Shown here: one piece after another, positions 59,790 through 64,000 of the stretch
Layout: each line of letters begins with the position of its first letter
Position numbering within the stretch: position 1 is the first letter of the stretch
From: Mimachlamys varia
Taxonomy: Eukaryota > Mollusca > Bivalvia > Pectinida > Pectinidae
Assembly (NCBI GenBank): GCA_947623455.1
Contig: OX392529.1
Location: 51,107,186 to 51,171,185, forward strand
Length of the DNA stretch: 64,000 nucleotides
Direction of reading: 5' to 3'
Translations under genes and position numbers: made by a program
Notes under the pieces: generated by a model
What the model was told of the DNA's origin: nothing
The model's input: only the letters and a program-made list of their open reading frames with translations
Database searches by the model: none

Positions 59790-61440
59790 ATTGTACATGA
59801 AGTATTCATCCCTTCTACACTATACCAAGTGGGCGAATGTGTGTATCTGAAGTTGTGTATATGGGCGTGTAAGGTTATTGCAGATATTGATTGTGCTATT
59901 CTTGTATATATGTTTATTTTGTACTGATGAGCCATAAGGTTCAAGGTAATAAAGAACTGATCCCTAGACCTTTCCTCAGGATATGTGTAGGAACTGTTTT
60001 CTTTGAACAATTCAATTGCATGATTATCTAGATATTTCTTATTTGATTTGTAAATATATATGTGTCTGTAATATAACTTTTGATTACATTATTAGAAATA
60101 TTCAAGATGGCAAATCAAAAATATTATAACCTTAGGTTTATTGATATACTGATACGGTATACATATACACTTGTATTACTATGACATTACTAGATACTTC
60201 AATTCGCTGCACTATCATAATTGTGATGTCATTACTTTGATGCCATAAAATATTTGAAACGTGTTAAACTCTCCAAATGAAATGAAATCTTCCAATTAAA
60301 AATGATCATTCAATTTGGATTTGATTAGAACTTTGCTTCAATGACAGGTCTGCAGATTTTTGTTTATTATTTATCTTAAATTGTTTATCTAATCCTTTGA
60401 ATCGGATAATCCTGTTAGTACAATTCGCCAGTGGTTATTTATCCCTGGTGTCGAACTCGCCATACAGTCGGGAGACGGTTAAACAATAAATGTGACGGCC
60501 TGAGACGTTCAACTAAATAATTTATTTAAATGTTATTACTAAGCTTTCGAGCTAATAACTTTAATATTTGAAGTTCCACACTTGTGACAACTGTCTAGAT
60601 TCACAGATATATACATGGCAAAGGCTTCAAAGGACATTTTATGAGGAGTTTACTGGTATTTTAGCTCGCTACAGGCGTCTACTTCGGACAACCGGAAATG
60701 TACATATCAAACCAGTGAAATTAGACGAGAACACCCTCTGATTTTGACCACATATTCATCCGCAATCACATATCAAAATCTACCAAAATTATTCATTTTT
60801 GTAAAGTTTAATATCTATATGTTTCATTCAATGCAGAATATGTCAACAGTTACCTATTTAAATTACTCAGGACCACTGTACTTAGCCGGAACACATTTTC
60901 GGTAGGGACTACAATCGTACAATGAAACATTTGGTGATAGGCTGATTTAGTTGTGCGAGTCCTTAAAAGATTATTTTACCACAAAAATAAACAAGTTATT
61001 TCATCTTACAATGCATATATATAATTCACTCTTGCTTGTCTGAATATTGTTTAACTTTGAAAACCGTAAACTTAATTGTTTGCATACCAAAATCGGACAT
61101 CGTTGCGATTCCCTAAATTATGATCTCTTTAGAGTTAACCTTGTTGAGGATGCTGTTTTACATGTGGTCCTCCTTGTGAGAATGTCTTTCATTACTTTTT
61201 GGAATGTCACAATTTGCAAAAAAAAAGAATCATTTCATTTCAAAGTTTAAATAATTTGAATATTTTACAAAACTTTAAGAAATTATTTTGTTTGGCAACT
61301 CAAAATATCCCAAGGACCATAACATAAATACTTTAAGATATGTACACAGATTTGTTACATCGAGCAAGCGATTTTGACTTCATATTAATGTATTTTGTAT
61401 GAACAAATTATCATTACTGTAATGTTATGTAAAGTTAATA
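59790..61440. other. No gene seen
   Basis: AT-rich unique sequence. Short ORFs have no domain-like content. Confidence 0.4.
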
Positions 61441-61782
61441 TTTGGAGAAGACGCTGACAAGTTATAATAACTTGTATATGTACCTGATATCTAGTCAAGT
61501 TTTCACAATATATATACATAAATTTAAACTAATGTTAGCAAGGAGCAGATGGCGATGGGATGTGGGTTGGAGGTGGAGGAAACTTGAGTACCCAGAGAAA
61601 ACCCACATGTATGTCCTTGTATATATGTAACACCAATACTTTTTAATACATTTACGGTCCATTGTACCTTTTTTTGCTTTATTACCGGTGTGGCTTTAGC
61701 AGCAACAATCTGCAAGTGTTCTGGACGTGAATTAAAAAGCAAAGCAGGACGAGACCGAGATTCAAACATTTGCATTCAGACT

Positions 61783-62155
61783 GTTACTTCCGGTCGACGG
61801 AAGTCTCCTGGTCCAATCTTTCTATCGTCATATCCAAGCGGTTGTCAAGGGAAGAGGGAAGTGGTACAGAAATGGTTACTTCCGGTCGACGGAAGTCTCC
61901 TGGTCCAATCTTGCTACCGTCATATCGAAACGGTTGTCGGGGAAAAGTTGGAAGTCGAACAGAAATGGTTACTTCCGGTCGACGGAAGTCTTCTGATCCA
62001 ATCTTTCTACCGTCATATCCAAGCGGTTGTCAAGGGAAGTGGGAAGTGGTACAGGAATGGTTTCTTCCGGTCGACGGAAGTCTTCTGATCCAATCTTGCT
62101 ACCGTCATATCCAAACGGTTGTCAGGGGAAGTTGGAAGTGATACAAAAATGGTAT
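61783..62155 (+). repeat. 92-bp tandem repeat (4 units) with internal dyad
   Basis: Units start near 61786, 61878, 61971 and 62063. Each contains ACTTCCGGTCGACGGAAGT (an imperfect dyad) and CGTCATATC(C/G)AA(G/A)CGGTTGTC. Followed by a poly-C run at about 62161-62174. Confidence 0.9.
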
Positions 62156-62279
62156 TGACCCCCCCCCCCCCCCCTTAACCTTAACAGTTTAGATTATCAA
62201 ACAATAACATATTTATTTGATATCAAGATTTATTACTTAGCACATCAGTACCATAGTTGTATTTTTATTATCGTTTTCT

Positions 62280-62590
62280 ATGTTAAAAACATTTCTTATG
62301 TTTTCTTGCCAATCGGCACGGAACCGGGAGCAGGATAGTGGTCACTTCATTCGAAATAAATCACGTGATTGCTCGTATGAAAATAGAACCGGAAGCGCAA
62401 ATGTCAGGTACAGTAGCCGCAATAAACAAATATTGGCTGACGAAAACAGAGTCACAAGACTAGACAAGAAAGAAGCTGAAAGAGACTATTGAAAGATCGG
62501 GAACAGATGCATCTGATAAACAAAAAGAAATACGACACCATCAAAGAAGACGAAGAGCATGGTTTGACGGATGAAGTGTGGTTAAGTTGA
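62280..62590 (+). CDS. Weak coding-like ORF region
   Basis: An ORF to 62492 ends NKQILADENRVTRLDKKEAE then RDY and a stop. A second frame just after reads KDREQMHLINKKKYDTIKED, then EEHGLTDEVWLS and a stop. Both are purine-rich and charged, as coding exons can be, but no splice model, homologue or domain was recognised. It may be chance. Confidence 0.2.
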
Positions 62591-62599
62591 CAGTGCTTT

Positions 62600-64000
62600 C
62601 GGAAAACAAAAACGTACAGCTGATACGTATACGTTTTTCATTTACGTACACTGTAAGATTATGTTCGGTAAAGCTTGTAATAATGATAATAACATTATTT
62701 TATTAAAATGTCACATATTGATCTACATAAAACACATATAAAAAAATCATAAAATGGGATCAATATCAAGTCAAAGATAAATTGATTTATTAGATACAAT
62801 ATACTCTGATACATAAAAGGTATTTGAACTATCTATATACTTTCACATTATCATCATATCTTGATATATGGAAACTTTCGTACTAACCAACTAGGTTTCA
62901 TGATAGATAAGGTGATTTCTGTTAAGAGTTCATTGATAAGCACTTTTAAAATACCTCATTTTATATTTACTTGATTCATCTCTTAAACTACATAAGTATG
63001 AAAAATCAGATATTATTAAAAACTATTTAAGATATCACACAAAATCATGTCTAAACCAATTACAATATATATACATAAAGTTTTTGAGTTAGCACTAGAA
63101 CACATCATTATATATTATATACATATATGTATAGACATGATCTGCTACGTGTTCAACAATATAGTATCGTTGTTCTATACATTGTAATTACGTAGCACAT
63201 TCTTACCAAAGTTTGCCATAATCGTTTTTTTTTCATAATAAACTAATTGTGGTTCATTGAATTTTCTAATTTATCTTGTTATCTCGACTGGAACTACGAC
63301 CCCGTTTTGTTCGACTTGCTAATCTACGTTGTCTCGGCTAGCTCGAGGGTGTGTACTGTTTATAAATAGAATGGCCTAGGGTCAAGCGAACTGACGAGAC
63401 ACCGGCCGCGGACTCAAGGTCACAGATCCAATCGTAATAACACAATTAATCGTGGAATTATAATTTCTCACAAAAATATCATTATATGTACCAGTCTTTG
63501 ACCCTCAAATCCTCTTATCTCGTTTTCTTTTAAATTCATTTTTACCATGATCAATATCATTGTAAGTATTTTCCGTGAAAGGATATTTAACTTGAGAACA
63601 CTGACATTCAAATCTGTTCAATTACCTATCTTGATATATTTATCTTAAATTTTAAATCGATTACACATACTAGTTGGTTTTGCCTCCAGTCGTTTACTCA
63701 AGCACATGGTTCGTTACTTATCTGGGACACGTGTAGGCTGTAATATATATCAGACTTCGTTACATAACACGCTGAACATAGAGTATAGTATATCTGGTTT
63801 TGTCTTGCTAGGATGAAAAGCTTCACTTGTTCAAATGAACTTCGTTGAATATTACAAACATTTTTTTTCTATTAATATTCACTTATTTCTTTTTTCGGGA
63901 GGTTTGTGAGGGGGGCGCTATTTGCTATTAATATGCACTTATTTCAGATATTTACTGCTAAAATAATACTTAACAGATAACACAACCTGTTGTATGACTG
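62600..64000. other. No gene seen
   Basis: AT-rich. A somewhat GC-richer segment at about 63270-63430 (CTCGAGGGTG, ACACCGGCCGCGGACTC) could be regulatory or a noncoding exon, but no splice or coding signal was convincing. Confidence 0.35.

Noticed and set aside
61690..62141. Two overlapping ORFs of 123-132 aa
   Set aside because: Read through the 92-bp tandem repeat. The unit is not a multiple of three, so the reading frame shifts between units.

Overview
The window is eukaryotic, about two-thirds A+T, with short GT-AG exons separated by long introns. It is dense in tRNA-headed SINE-like repeats, MITE-like inverted repeats and minisatellites. The repeat types and the protein family suggest an invertebrate, most likely a bivalve or other mollusc. 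That is an inference; no species marker was seen.

Two paralogous multi-exon genes lie head-to-tail on the minus strand. Gene B occupies about 55.82-32.75 kb and gene A about 25.86-4.07 kb. Each starts with a signal peptide, followed by a G8 domain, an ILEI/GG-type domain and a long beta-helix-like region with CEMIP/TMEM2 (cell-migration-inducing hyaluronidase) signatures such as YPIHWH, HIEGAE, RCVTVH, FWI-NP and AYKN. I rebuilt the exons by hand. Gene A has 23 coding exons (1,038 aa). Gene B has 24 (1,080 aa with one private 84-nt exon, 1,052 aa without it). Phases match at every shared junction and 15 of 23 exon pairs have identical length. Both include a 36-nt microexon and a 30-nt terminal coding exon ending GAGSTR plus one residue. 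Each gene has a TATA-like box upstream and an AATAAA about 90-115 bp after the stop.

Layout: 0-2 kb holds weak evidence for the 3' end of a plus-strand gene convergent with gene A. From 2 to 4 kb there are repeats and a 78-bp palindrome. Gene A spans 4-25.9 kb. An intergenic stretch with palindromes and foldback repeats covers 26-32.6 kb. Gene B spans 32.7-55.8 kb. From 56 to 64 kb there are tandem and dispersed repeats, a possible upstream promoter or exon at 57.7-57.9 kb, and one weak coding-like ORF.

The most unusual observations are these. (1) A dispersed repeat carries a hammerhead-ribozyme-like core, in sense orientation inside introns of both genes. (2) A roughly 89-bp tandem array in gene B intron 6 copies the 3' splice site and first ~36 nt of exon 7 about nine times. 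(3) The same intron (21) of both paralogues is filled by different minisatellites. (4) A 36-nt microexon completes a conserved CEMIP segment in both paralogues.
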